From: Dichetophora obliterata
Taxonomy: Eukaryota; Arthropoda; Insecta; Diptera; Sciomyzidae
Direction: 5' to 3'
NCBI GenBank assembly: GCA_963920525.1
Contig: OY986439.1
Span: 3,798,501-3,862,500, forward strand
DNA: 64,000 bases
Shown piece after piece: positions 1-11,942 of the stretch. Under the pieces are notes generated by a model. It had not been told where the DNA came from, did not search any database, and saw only the letters and a list, made by a program, of their open reading frames with translations. Within the stretch, counting starts at the first letter, position 1. Each line of letters starts with the position of its first letter. The position numbers and the translations under genes are program-made.

Positions 1-335
1 TTTTTAGCCGATTTCTGCACTTGATTTATATTCATTGTGCAGAATTAGAACTATTTTGTTTCTTTTTGTTTCACTTGTTCACTTGTTTCTTTTTGTTTCC
101 GACCCATTTTTTGCCCAAGATCAATTTTAACAACGCACACGCCAAAGCCAGAAACGTAAAATGACTAAATAAGTTGAATTTTGAATGCTCGCATTCATAA
201 CGTCACTTTTCCAAAAGAATAAGTTGCTTTGTTACAAAGCAAAATCAGATCAATTTTTGAAAAAACATGCTGTGTGTGAATAATTTTGTCCCTACTCACG
301 TATGACTTGTTTTATATTTTATTTAATTTTCTTAT
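1..335. other. AT-rich non-coding stretch
   Basis: I see no gene here. A 17 bp string (TGTGAATAATTTTGTCC) at 275-291 recurs in the same orientation at 2544-2560. The two copies bracket the inverted-repeat element at 336-2265, so that element may have inserted into an older repeat. Confidence 0.5.
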
Positions 336-2265
336 AGCGTACCGACTACAATCATTGGCACCCATAAGGAAATTTTACCTTGCAACCTATACCATTCTTT
401 CTGTTTTTAAGTGATTGTTCTTTTTGAAATTTTATTTTATTTATTGGGAAATTCTTTATTAAAAGCAATTTTTAACATATTTATATGTGCTCTCATTGAT
501 TACTACAATCGTTGGCACTTGAGTACAATTATTGGCTCGTTAAAAACTATAATTATTGGCATATTACCATAATTATAAGCACCCATAAAAACGTAATAAT
601 TGGCACCCAATATCTATAAAAATTATATAATAGATGGCTGTAATAATATAATAATTTTTTTAAATTATAAAAACAAATCCTTTATTTTTCATAGTTGCCC
701 ACATACCTATTTTATTTAATACAGATTTTATTTAAAATTGAACTGAACCATTTTTAAGAACATAAAGATTAAAAATAAATCATAAAAAATTAGCACAAAA
801 ATTCTATCTAAGAATAAAAAAAGAGATTGATTTATTTAAAATAATTTATAAATATAGCTCTACAACTTTTAAATATTTATGTGAGACCTTAGCTTGGACA
901 TGTTTTACAAAAAAATTTTGGTAAATAAACACAATTAATTTTTCAAGACATTTGGTGGGACTTTAACCCTTTCTTGCCCAAATTTACATGGGTTGGGCTA
1001 CACATTTTTTGAGTTCAGATATGTGTTAGTCTTTATTCAAATATGAACTGTTATAGGATGTTGCTTATTTCAAACGTTGGGTAGTTATTGGACCAACTAA
1101 ACACTTTTCTCATGATTTTTTGTGTATATTACTCTCTTATCTTTATTTACTTATTTATATTCTGCACTTAGTTTTACAATTAAACAATTATTTTAATGTT
1201 TTTAAGCACTTTTTGTATAAACAGTTTTTTTGCGAAACGATCCCGATCTTGGTTTTGACCATTTTACTCTACGAAGAACGGCTACTGAATGGACACGTGC
1301 AAAGTTTTCTATAGAACAAATAGCTGTAAGTTTGCACAACACGTAATGCCACATGATGCAAATACCACTAGGCAAAAAAAAAAATGAAAAGAACGGTGCT
1401 TAGAAGCCAATAAGTGCAATTTTGTCTGCAGATAACATAACCCTATGACACAATTTTCTGATTTAACGTCACTGAGAGACTAAGCTGGGAGACTATCACC
1501 CAATCTACAATTGCTTCTTTTTCCGTTTCTCTAAAATAGTTTGTAGACCTGGCCAAATTTTAGAAAATTTTGGACCCAGACGAAATTGGAGTGTGGAACT
1601 TGGTACCCTATATTTTTTGGCTGAAGATTTTTTAGAAATTTTGCAATTTCTAATTGCTGACATAGATTTTTGTAAAATACATACATCGTAAAAGCTCTTT
1701 CTTTTAGCATTTTCATATGAAAATACGAAGTATTCAATTATTGGCACTAGATAAAAGTATAATGACTGTTAATGTATAATATGTATAATGTAAATAAGTA
1801 TAATGCCAGTTATTGTAGTAACATCAAATTCAGTTATTTGCACTCCCTGCCAATAATTAAATTGTTTGTTTTTTGGAATCAATTGTTGGCACCCAAGTTA
1901 AATTACAATATTGCGGCAAAAACTTAGATATTTAGACGAAAATAAACTATTTAATGTTTAATTAATCAAATGATCAAACACGTCTATAAAAAAAATCCAT
2001 AAATAAATAAGAAACAGTTCTCACCAAATTTCAGTTTGCTATTGATATCAACACTCTAAAACCTTTTTTAATTGACGATGAAAACACCCTTACAGATCCG
2101 AAATTTACAAACAACTGAGCTACTTAATGTTTTTATACAATAAAGAACAAAGAGAGGAAATAAACCACAGAATTTGAAAAGTAGAATTCATAACCAACGA
2201 GAATTTAACGATATTTCATAAATGCTATTTAAGGAAAGGGTGCCAATAATTGTAGTCGGTACGCT
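336..2265. mobile_element. Non-autonomous TIR DNA transposon, Tc1/mariner-like ends
   Basis: The ends form a near-perfect inverted repeat of about 28 bp. The left end begins AGCGTACCGACTACAAT and continues into ATTGGCACCC; the right end at about 2238-2265 is its reverse complement with one C/T difference. Shorter copies of the ATTGGCAC core recur inside, for example near 500-525, 545-555, 595-610, 1738 and 1878, which resembles the IR/DR layout of some Tc1-like elements. The roughly 1.9 kb interior is strongly AT-rich and has no transposase I can read. No clear TA duplication is visible at either end. The superfamily is inferred from the AAT(T)ATTGGCACC ends only. Confidence 0.6.
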
Positions 2266-2301
2266 GAACAAAATTTTTTGTAAATTTATTATTGTATTTA
2301 G

Positions 2302-2459
2302 ATATCGTTGCTTGAGAAAATAAATGTCGTAATAGGCAAATAGGCCTGAAATTTTGAAGAATATCACTCAGCTAGATTTTGGAATATAGCCCCTTTTTAT
2401 CAATAATCTCAAAAGTGAAAATTTTCACATATGACATTTATTTTCTCAAGCGACGATAT
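2302..2459. repeat. Inverted repeat pair, 29 bp arms
   Basis: The segment at 2302-2330 (core GCTTGAGAAAATAAATGTC) is found inverted at 2431-2459 with two mismatches. The spacer is about 100 bp. It could be a small MITE remnant. No duplicated target site is evident. Confidence 0.5.
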
Positions 2460-5002
2460 GTAATAAAACAACAAATCTTTTGTATAAACATATTGTAATG
2501 TTAAACGATTGGAAGATATGAAGTGGGAAATTTTAGTATGTAATGTGAATAATTTTGTCCACTTCTGTATATCAAAATTTATGGGTGGACTCATATAACG
2601 AAGTATGTATGCAGTTATTTTTTGTGCTGCCAGGTCTACAACCTGTATTATGTCTTATACCAAGATTTTTGTTATTTGCCAAATTCAACACACTTACAAG
2701 CTCAGCACCTGCTTAGAATTATTACCAACAAAACTCACATTAAGGAATACTGCAGTTGAAAGACTGTTTTTAATTCCATATTTTAGTAATTCTTTTCACT
2801 GACTGACAAAACCTTCAAATACTTTCTATTTTAAATTAGAAGAATTTGTAAGCACAACTTTTACACGAGACTAAAACTATTAACAGAAAAACGTAGCTGA
2901 CCTATTCAGCACTTATTTAAATAGGCTAACATTAAAAATTCACTTAGAACATTTGCTAAATAAAAGCTTACCCTTGTTACAGAGTTGATTCAATAGTGCT
3001 CTAGGAAATCCTAAAAGATGTATGTAAGCATATATTTAGATTACTGCATTGCCTTTGACTGAAGAGATAAACAATAAGAAAATAATTTTCTTTAAAAATA
3101 ACTTTTCTCTTGTAAACCATTTGCATCCCCCAATTTTCGCTTTCTATACCGTTGAGACAATCCACAACCATCTAACTACATAAATATTCCACTCAGTCAA
3201 AATTTATGCGTACCTCTTCCAAAATGTATAAAAATAAAAACATTTTCAATGCTAGACACTTAAAACGACTGAAATTGTTTTTGTTTATTTATATTGTGTG
3301 TGGTTGATTCGGGTACCTTTTTGCTTCATGCTGCATGCAGCTTTTCACCTTGTGGTTCATTTTGTACGTACATTAAAAATATTCATATGTGTGTGTGTGT
3401 GTGTGTGTAAGTCTGATACAGGCACGCTGACAATGGCTCGGATACCAAGTCGTGGGGTTCAGTTCTTTCAACGCGGCATGTGCTCCTCTTTGGTTTAAGA
3501 TAATCCATTAAGATAGCGATACATGCAATGTTGTTCTATGATGTTTTAAGTCCTGGTTTCAGTGGTGTTAGTTCTTGGTTGGTGATGTTGGAGTCTGTGG
3601 TGGGGGCGTGGGATGTGGATAGTGTTATTATCTAATTGCGTTTCAATTTAATGTACGCCTCAAAGCAGAAGAGGTAACATATATACCATACATTATTCTC
3701 ATAGGCTTAACATTATTATCAAAAAAATACACCTAATATTTTTTTTGTCTTCAATACTATTTTGCTTATTGTTAAGTTAGTATGGTTTTTTGATGAGTAT
3801 CACTGACGAGTTGTTTTTTTGAAAAATGTACTAATGAATATAGATCGAGAGAATCCAATCAAAAGCTCTGCTGATATTTTGATAAAACTTGTTTTTTTTT
3901 TCTTGATTATTAAGATTAGATCGATTGGTCTGATCTAGAGCATAAAACTGATTTATTTCCATCAGAGTTAGAGTACAATATTTCATAAATTCTTTTTTAT
4001 CCCATCATATAAGTGCATAATTTTTTGAATAATTTAATCAAAACTTTGAAACACCAGCGCACATCCATGAATGCACCATTAATTTCAGTTTTTTTTTTAG
4101 TTTAAACTTAATTCCAACAACATTTTGACAATATTATTACTATTTCTGTCACTCTTTCCTGCATACAACCACAATAATGGTTCAATTAAAAATTTTATTT
4201 CATATTGTTTTTTTCGCCGACTTTTTCAATTGTTATGTAAACACGAGAGTTTTTATTGTACTGCAAATTATTTAAATGTTGCCACATGTTACCCTGGTTC
4301 CCAAACAAATTGCTCAAACTTTGAGTACGACCCAGTCAGATGCTAGTAAAAAACTATTTTAAACTGTCGCATTAAGTTATTCATTATTGTTGTTGGTTTT
4401 TTTTTTTTTTTGTTTAGCGGATAGTAACTTTTCCAAATATTTCAGTTAATAAAGAAATAAAACAACAAAATGTTCCCAGCTAGTTGCGGAAATGTAAATA
4501 GAGCTAAGAAAAAAGTACCACATTTACATACGAATAACAGCTATAATTAGTACATTAGTAAAATTAATTAATTATTTTATATTAAAAAGAATTCGCAAAG
4601 CAATCTGCTTTTTGTCTCAATAAAATTTGCCAAATAGGCTGTTGTGCAAATGTCAGGTAACTAATTTGCTTTCTTAATTTTCCTCTTATAGCTTCAAGCA
4701 ATAGTTTCACTTTTTGATTATAAAAGCGAATATGCCAGATTCATGAATTGAAATAAATATTTTGATAATTAAAATGTGAGCTCTAAGATATAGGCGAAGC
4801 AATCTTGATCTCTCTAAAGCAAAAGTAGTCAGAAAAACACTCTACAAGGTTAAATTTAATCATATTAGATTTAGCTTCGGGTAGGAAAACTATTTGCTAA
4901 CATGAGTTTATGTGGGAACAGTTATTGTATGGTTTATTTTAATTCACGACAACCTCCATTTCAGAAAGTCGACATACTGTAAGAGCATTAAGTTTTTTCT
5001 TA
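2460..5002. other. Non-coding stretch with GT microsatellite
   Basis: No credible coding sequence. A (GT)n run lies at about 3388-3409, and T homopolymers of 9-13 bp occur near 3893, 4090 and 4399. The open frames here are short, AT-rich and without recognisable motifs. Confidence 0.5.
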
Positions 5003-5380
5003 AGGCCTAACCAAAATAGACAAAACGAGACGATTGCAACTTGCCGAATGTTTGCACTCGTTTCGTCTGTTTTGACATTTAACCCAAAATGAAACGATTT
5101 GCTGAACTCGTCTGAAACAGCTGATCAATTGCGAACAGAGTGTCTTTTAGTTATAAATTAATGTGCAATTACAACTTTGTTAATATTAAATAAACATTAG
5201 TGAACTATGAGTGAAAAAAATGTCGCACACATTGAAAAGCTGTTGTTGACGAGTTGAGACGCTAAAAGTTCGGCTCCTACGGAACAAAACGTCTATTTTG
5301 GACAGCAACATTGAATTACATTTAAACGAACATTTCGTCTTTACTTGTTACGTAGCGACTCGTCTATTTTGGTTAGGCCT
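5003..5380. mobile_element. PIF/Harbinger-type MITE, 378 bp, TSD TTA
   Basis: The left end AGGCCTAACCAAAATAGAC at 5003-5021 matches the inverted right end at 5362-5380 exactly over 19 bp. TTA stands immediately outside both ends (5000-5002 and 5381-5383), a 3 bp target duplication typical of PIF/Harbinger elements. There is no coding capacity. Superfamily assignment is inferred from the duplication length and sequence. Confidence 0.75.
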
Positions 5381-6288
5381 TTAGAGGGGGAGAAATTTCT
5401 AGTTGTATGCATTTAGTTTCTAAATTAAACAAAATAACAAAGTAGTGAGTAATTATCAATTGTAGAAAAAGAAGCAATGATAGCATTTCTGATGGAGATT
5501 TTGCATTACTGTACAGCAGCAAGCGTGTCAAAGTGTCTCACAAAAATAGTATGCTGTATCGAAGGTATGACAGCTTTTGTATATATACGTTATATGTATA
5601 CGTTAGGGTGGTCCTATTTGATGGTGTTAAGTTTTTACATGTAGTTTTCTGCAAGGACAAAAAAAGTCTCAGGTATCTTTTTTTTTTTTATCTTTGGAAT
5701 AAAAATCCCCTCCCCCATTTTGACATTTTTTCAATTATTTTCCAAAATTTTGCACTGGAACTGATGCAAAAATTAATGTCTCCTTATTAAAAAATAAGGT
5801 TTGGAGAGAAATTTGTAGGTTGAAGAGGTTTGTGTAGGTTGGACACCTGGTTATAATTGGCATTGCTAGCTTCGGCTTCACCGCAATTTCAACTGTCAGC
5901 ATAATTTTTTTGTTAGACTGCACTTTTCATGTGGTTTTGAAAAGAGAACAAGCATAGCATATAGTTTCGCCAGACATCGAGTAAAAAAATATAGTGTAAA
6001 TTAAAAAGTGAATTTTTTCTTGCACCTACTCATTACGTGATTAGTTTTTAGTGAATTTTAAAGGTGAAACTTGTGTTGAACTAAGTTTTTAATATTTTTT
6101 TATGATTCAATGCAGTTTCGAAATATATCGCGAATTAGCAAATTTTTTTTGGTACGCGTGGAGGTATAAAAATTGACTTTTTATTATTGCCAATTTATAT
6201 TTTTAATAAAACAAAGTAATATGTTAATAATTAACATATAACCTTAATGTAATAACACTATATTTATTGCTTATTACTTGAAAATCGG

Positions 6289-6360
6289 ACTACCTTTGTA
6301 GTCTAGCGGAGAGTGCGCTAAACTATCCCAGAGGTCCCTAGTTCAAATCTGGGCTCGGAC
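6289..6360 (+). pseudogene. tRNA-like sequence (tRNA pseudogene or SINE head)
   Basis: The 3' half folds as a tRNA: a T-arm CCTAG-TTCAAAT-CTGGG (five pairs, one G-T) with a B-box-like AGTTCAAATCT, followed by CTCGGAC as a possible 3' acceptor strand. An A-box-like TAGTCTAGCGG lies about 35 bases upstream. The 5' acceptor strand does not pair properly and I cannot build a clean anticodon stem, so a working tRNA is unlikely. A tRNA-derived SINE promoter or a degenerate tRNA is more likely. Confidence 0.4.
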
Positions 6361-6708
6361 ATGATTATTCTTTGTTCTTTCCTACATTTAAGAATTATGG
6401 AAAAATAAAAATCCACAGCTAAATTGCGGAAAAATGTGGAATTAAAGGACAGGAACAACTAAGGGCTGGAAATGCTTGCCGAGGAGAAGGCATAACACTA
6501 GCCTCTGTTAAAAGAATTTCAAATTGTCTTTCACGTTTGTTTTGTTAATGAATAATTCACGTATGGTTCCAATTAATTCCTCTAAATAAATCTATTCCTT
6601 TCCTTTTAGGTCAAAGGCAAAACTTTTTTGTATAAGGCGTATGCCTTGGTTTTTTGATCTTAAAAATAAATAAAAAATTGCCAAAATGTTTGTGTTTTGT
6701 ATACATAC

Positions 6709-7599
6709 ATATCAGAGAACTGCTCAAGCCTACTTGAAGTTCAAGCCTTTTCAAGTACAGTAGAATCGCGGAAAAGTTAACTCGCGAAAATGTTAATCGC
6801 TCAATTAAGTTAACCGAGATAAATTTAGGTGGCAACCCTAACCTCCATCTTAAATTTTAAAAATGTGACATTATATTCGAAATCATAAATATACAAAAAA
6901 TTAAGGTGGCAGCCCTATCCATCATCTTGAATTTTAAAATTCTGACTTCAGATTCGAAATCAGTGACTCCCAAACACTGTTAAATGGTATTTAAAATTCT
7001 TAAAAATACATATTATTAGGTGGCAATACTGTGGTAAAAATTAAGATGTTAGCCCTAACCTCCATCTTAAATTTTAAAATTGGGACATTATATTCGAAAT
7101 AAAATCCGTTGTCAGAATTTCAAAATTAAAAGAATTTGCAAAAATATCCAAAAATCTAGGTAGCAACTCTATCCGCCATCTTGAATTTTAAATACTGACA
7201 TCAGATCCGAAATCATCTACCCCCTAAAACTGCCAACCACGGAGTCCACAGAACCCTTAAAAGTCATGATACGCTTAAGCTTTTCCTACACAAGCTCATT
7301 TAATTTTTTGGATACTTGCTTTAATTGGATACTTGCCTTCAATTTCAAGCTTTTCAAGCTTTTTGCCTTCAATTTCAAGCTTTTCAAGCTTTTTGCCGAA
7401 GGCATCAAGCTTTCCTTTACTTGAAACTTCGTGCCGTTCGCTTCTAAGCTAGCATATGTGCAAGCTGTAGTGGTCTTATTTATATTCAACTACAAGCTAT
7501 ACTTGATTCAAAATTATCAAGCTCAAGCTAGATTGAACTTGTATTTTAAGCAAGTACTTGAAATAGACTTCAAGTAGGCTTGTGCAGTTCTCTGATATA
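6709..7599. mobile_element. TIR element with internal degenerate repeats
   Basis: The first 32 bp (ATCAGAGAACTGC then CAAGCCTACTTGAAG) reappear inverted at about 7568-7599 with one mismatch. Inside are at least four degenerate direct repeats with the theme GGTGGCAACCCTA followed by CCATCTTAAATTTTAAAA (near 6826, 6904, 7045 and 7160), and a short duplication of AAGCTTTTTGCC with CTTCAATTTC near 7338-7400. At about 6758 a string beginning CAGTAGAATCGCGG resembles a pogo/Tigger-type end and may be a separate insertion. No transposase is readable. Confidence 0.55.
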
Positions 7600-10500
7600 T
7601 ATGTATATATAATAACATACATTATATATATATACTAGGCTGGTCCTTATTTTCGACCTTAGAATTATCATTGCTGCACTTTGTTATTTGGTTATATACG
7701 TTTAAGTATGATAAGATTTTTTTTTTAAAATTTTTTTTTTACGATTTAGGTCGCTACCAGTTGTCAAATTTTAACAAAAAGCATTTTATGGCCGTTTTAA
7801 TGAGGGTCTCACTAATTTGACATATAAGTATTTATTTAACACTAGTATAAAAGCCTGTCCTACGACAGGTCCTCCACACACTTTCTTATTGGAGCCATTT
7901 GCCGAAAACACTTTTTTCTCTTTTTAAAGCTTGATTTTTTTTATTCAATTGAGATTGAATTCAGTTGAAAAATAAATATGTATCTTTTTAAACAACACTT
8001 TACGTATTGAAGCAGTGTTAAAAAATTAGTTCAAGTGTAAAAGTGGAAAAGATTGAGTTTGGTAGCAATCATATTTATACACATTTTAACAAACTGGCTT
8101 TGCAAACATCATATACGTAGCAACTCAAGTGTCGTTTCATCAAAAGAATTTAACTAAATTCGCCATAACTTTTTTTTAAAAAAGGCTGAAAGAAGAGATC
8201 AAAAACGTACTATGTATTGTAAAAACTCAATATTGTCACCGAAAAGTATAAAATATATATTCTGTGCATACTGTGCATACTTGTCTTGTAAAATTACTTT
8301 ACGGTCAAAAAATAATTACAATTTGAGAAATACTGTGTGTTGAGCAGCATTCATACCATTTATGTATTAAGATGTGCATACTTTCAGGCTAAACAGTTTG
8401 AGAGATATTGGACACGGAGCAGCATGCTTGTCTTTTATATATTAAGATTTTAACTGCAAGTGAAAGTTTCATAGGCAACCACCCCTCTGCCTCCTCTCCA
8501 CTCGACCACTCTCCTGCACCTACGCTTGAAGATTTAGCCCGCCCGCACTTCAGTTGGAAGCAGTCATTTACGAGAGCGCACGTATTTTTTTTAAAGGCAT
8601 ATTAACGTGGTTCAACTTGCAATGGCGTCTACAAGTAGCGGACTCAGCTACTGGAAATAAAACCAACATTTGATTTATCTTTCAATTATTATTATGCGAA
8701 TAAAAGCAATTAGGGTTGCCATTCATTGGTGAAGTATTAAATTTTTGTTTTACTACAAAAATGAAGAAAAGAAACCCATTTGTGAATCTGCGACTTTGGC
8801 GGCATGCGAAGTTATAAATTTGTGGGAAAAGGCTAATATACCAATAATATTATAAATACTATCATTAGTAAAATTCAAACTCTACTCACAAGGCTACGGT
8901 CGCCACAAAACAGCACAACAAATTACAAAAACAAATACATAAAATAAATATAAATAAATGAAAAAAAAAAATAAAACAGAAAACTTTGTGGTAGCAACTC
9001 CTTACGATTTCATCAAATTTTTTTAATAAAGACGTGGAAACTTGAAACGAAGACTCTGATTATGTAGCTGCCAAAAATATCGTTCATTCTATGCGAGTAG
9101 TGAACGACATAGCTAAGCACAGTGTTGCTTTAATGAAGGAATATAATTAATTGATTACAAACAATTAATTAAATTAATGAAATCAACCCTTGTTTCTTAA
9201 CAACAAATGATTCAAATATTTATATATTTCTTAATTTATAATAATTTTGTATTTCTTATGTCCTTATGACTTATGAATTAAAGAATTCAGCAAATGTAGA
9301 TATTTCGAGTTTTTATTTAAAACTCAATCCTTAGTAGCAATTCTTAATTTTTACAAGTAATTTGAGTTCATTTCTTGAAAGCAGAGGCCTTTAAAAAATA
9401 GGGGGAAAAGTTAAGTTAAAGATTCTGAAAAAGAGCTTCTATAATTTAATATTCGTTATTTTATTTTAAAAGGAGCAATTTTTGGAAAAACGCATCACTC
9501 AATTCATTTTTTAATGGGGTTAGAATTTAGCCTTCAAGGCTAAAAAGCCGTTCAACGGGTGCACTTGATGGCAACGTTGTGTTGCTATTTAAAAACAAAT
9601 TTTTTATGTTTGGTTACTGATGCAATTCATTTATGGTTTTGAATGTCTTTAAGTGATAAACAAAAATTTATTGATTCGTTTTTATTGCTGCAGGAATCGA
9701 TTGTGAAGTATATAACAATTTATAATAAAGTAAATGTTGTTAGATTCCTTGCTTGCTTTTATCGTAAGTGAAAAACGAATTGATTCTGAAACGTATTCTG
9801 CTATAAGCGAAAAAAGAATCAATCTGTTATGATTTGTGTTTTCTGTTTGTTGTTGATGTTTTTTTTATGTCAGATATTTTTGAAAAACGATCGTTCTGTT
9901 GTTTTGCTTTCACGCGTTTCTTAAAAATTTTACTTTCTGTTCGCCTCTTTCTGAAGCCTCGAAAATTTTAATAATGTATTGTTTTGGTAAGTTATGAAAA
10001 ACCATTGATTGCTCTGTACTTGTTTTAATCATTTTTTTAATGTTTTTTTTAAGTGCAGAGTGCATTTGCAAGGAAGGATACAACCAGGAACAGTCCCAAA
10101 AAGATATGAAGGAAGCTATACGCTAGTCGAAATTTAAATACTATAAGGATACATTCAAAGCAAAACGGAAGGAACAACCTACATCATAAACATTATTATT
10201 TTTGCAATAAATGTGGTAATATTATAATTGTTTGCTCGTCTGTCTAAATATTAATTTTTTCAAATTACCTTATAAGTATCTCTATTAATTTGAATTATTA
10301 TAATATAATTTTTTATTAATTATTTAAAAAAGAATAAAAGATTTTAAATTATGCCATACAAACCTATGCATTATGGAATTCATTCATGTATATCTATTCC
10401 AAAAGGGCTTCTTAGCGATTCATACTTTTATCATATTCGAAAAATTCATACTTTTTTCATTTAAAAGAATCCATTTTGTCCAGCGAATGGATTCTTTGTC

Positions 10501-11633
10501 CAGCGAATGGAATCCATTTTGTCCAGCGAAATTCTTACGAATTTGTTTGAACAAGTGTGGAATCATATAAGACTTAAGCAGTGGGTTGATCACAGCTTAT
10601 TCACTCAAGACTACTGAAGAGGAAATGTAGCGATTTCCGAAACAGGCTGTATAGTCTTTTATCGAAAATGTTGACCTCAAAAGTAGAAAAAATTCAGAAT
10701 TCTCAAAGATGGCAGAAGGAGGCAGAAAAAATGCAACATTTTTTCGAGAAACGAAAACACCATAATTTTGCTAAACTCCGTTCACTTTTGCACAAGGCGT
10801 GTCCAATTTTTTTCCATAATTTATTTTCCTGAAGCTCATAGACTGAAATTTCAAATTTTTTTTTTGTTCACTATTCAGTCGTAACAAGTGAACTATGACT
10901 TTTTCAAAAAAAAAAAAAAATATGGAAAATTAATTTTTTTAAGCACAACAGATTAATCATTGTAGGTATTAAAGTGAATAAACATTTTCTTCCAATAGTA
11001 TCTTTCGTAATATGCATATGATAGAAAAAAGTTATACTAAAATCCGACTTAATACTCGAATTTACAGTTTATATTAAAAAAAAACTCATTAATCACGCCC
11101 TGTAATAAGACTACTTTTACCCACTTTCATATTTTTTGTTTTGACTAACTTTTTAAAATATGCTGCTGCAATAATTTGGCTCTGCTCTTGCTGCTGGCTA
11201 AAATACGTTTAAGTGCAGAATCGTTAACCTTAGCAATAAAAAAAAACATATAAAATTATAATTGAATTTTTGGCTTTATTGCAAGAGCTAAGGTGAATCA
11301 TTTCGAAAGATCTATTCAACTTTTCGAAATGAATGAATGAATGTTTTGCTCATAACTTCTTGCAACTAAGAGTTAAATAAGCGGACGGAAAACTTCAAAC
11401 AAAAAGATTTCCATAAAACAGACTTCACTCAGCTTACCATCTTGACTAAACTAGACTTCTTCTTGAAGTACTGAGAATGAGTTTTTTCCTCATAATATTG
11501 AAGTCAAATTCCTACACACTTCCTACACACCTGGTAAAAACACATCATATTTTGACACAATTCAATCTAGTTTTTTTCTAAATTTTTATACATTACAAAT
11601 TGATTTGGTAAAGAAAACAAAAACAGAAAAATA
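7600..11633. other. Long non-coding stretch
   Basis: No gene seen. It opens with a TA microsatellite (about 7593-7635). A small tandem repeat lies at 10480-10537. The rest is AT-rich DNA with homopolymer runs, such as the A run ending near 10920. The last 100 bases are the presumed promoter and 5' leader of the acylphosphatase gene; no motif there is strong enough to call. Confidence 0.45.
10480..10537 (+). repeat. Small tandem repeat, three copies of TTTGTCCAGCGAA
   Basis: Three copies of TTTGTCCAGCGAA, two followed by TGGA and the last diverging, follow each other with spacers of about 5-9 bp. The first copy is also flanked by GAATCCA and its inverse. Confidence 0.6.
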
Positions 11634-11942
11634 ATGACTCAACCAGAGAAACTCTTTACTATTGACTTTGAAATCTTTGGCCATTTTCAAGGACCCTTTC
11701 TTCGCAAATTTGTTGAGGAGCAGGCCAATACTCTGGGCATACGCGGCTGGTGTATGAATACCGCTGAAGGCACCATAAAGGGGCACCTCGAGGGCTATTC
11801 CGATAAAATTGCCTTTATGAAGGCTTGGCTGCAGAAGACGGCCAACACCAAGGACCGCATCGAGAAGGCTGTCTTCACGCAATTGAAAGAAATAAAAATT
11901 CCGACTTGTGAAAATTTTACAGTGCGTCCTGATGGACATTAA
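11634..11942 (+). CDS. Acylphosphatase, single exon
   Basis: This 102-residue protein has the length and layout of a complete acylphosphatase, the small cytosolic enzyme that hydrolyses the carboxyl-phosphate bond of acyl phosphates. Visible family landmarks are the first strand FTIDFEIFG (8-16), the phosphate-binding loop with catalytic Arg24 (QGPFLRK), the GIRGWCMNT motif with catalytic Asn42 (35-43), GTIKG (46-50), a helix MKAWL, and RIEKAVF. The loop normally reads GRVQGVxFR but here reads GHFQGPFLR, so its Arg, Val and second Val are replaced while catalytic Arg is kept. The start is the only ATG before the conserved first strand and is preceded by an A-rich leader. There is no intron, so it may be a retrocopy or one of the divergent short acylphosphatase paralogues of flies. 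It stands alone among repeats, with no neighbouring host gene. Confidence 0.85.
   Translation: MTQPEKLFTIDFEIFGHFQGPFLRKFVEEQANTLGIRGWCMNTAEGTIKGHLEGYSDKIAFMKAWLQKTANTKDRIEKAVFTQLKEIKIPTCENFTVRPDGH

Noticed and set aside
3298..3498. A frame containing a VCVCVC run.
   Set aside because: It is translation of the GT microsatellite.
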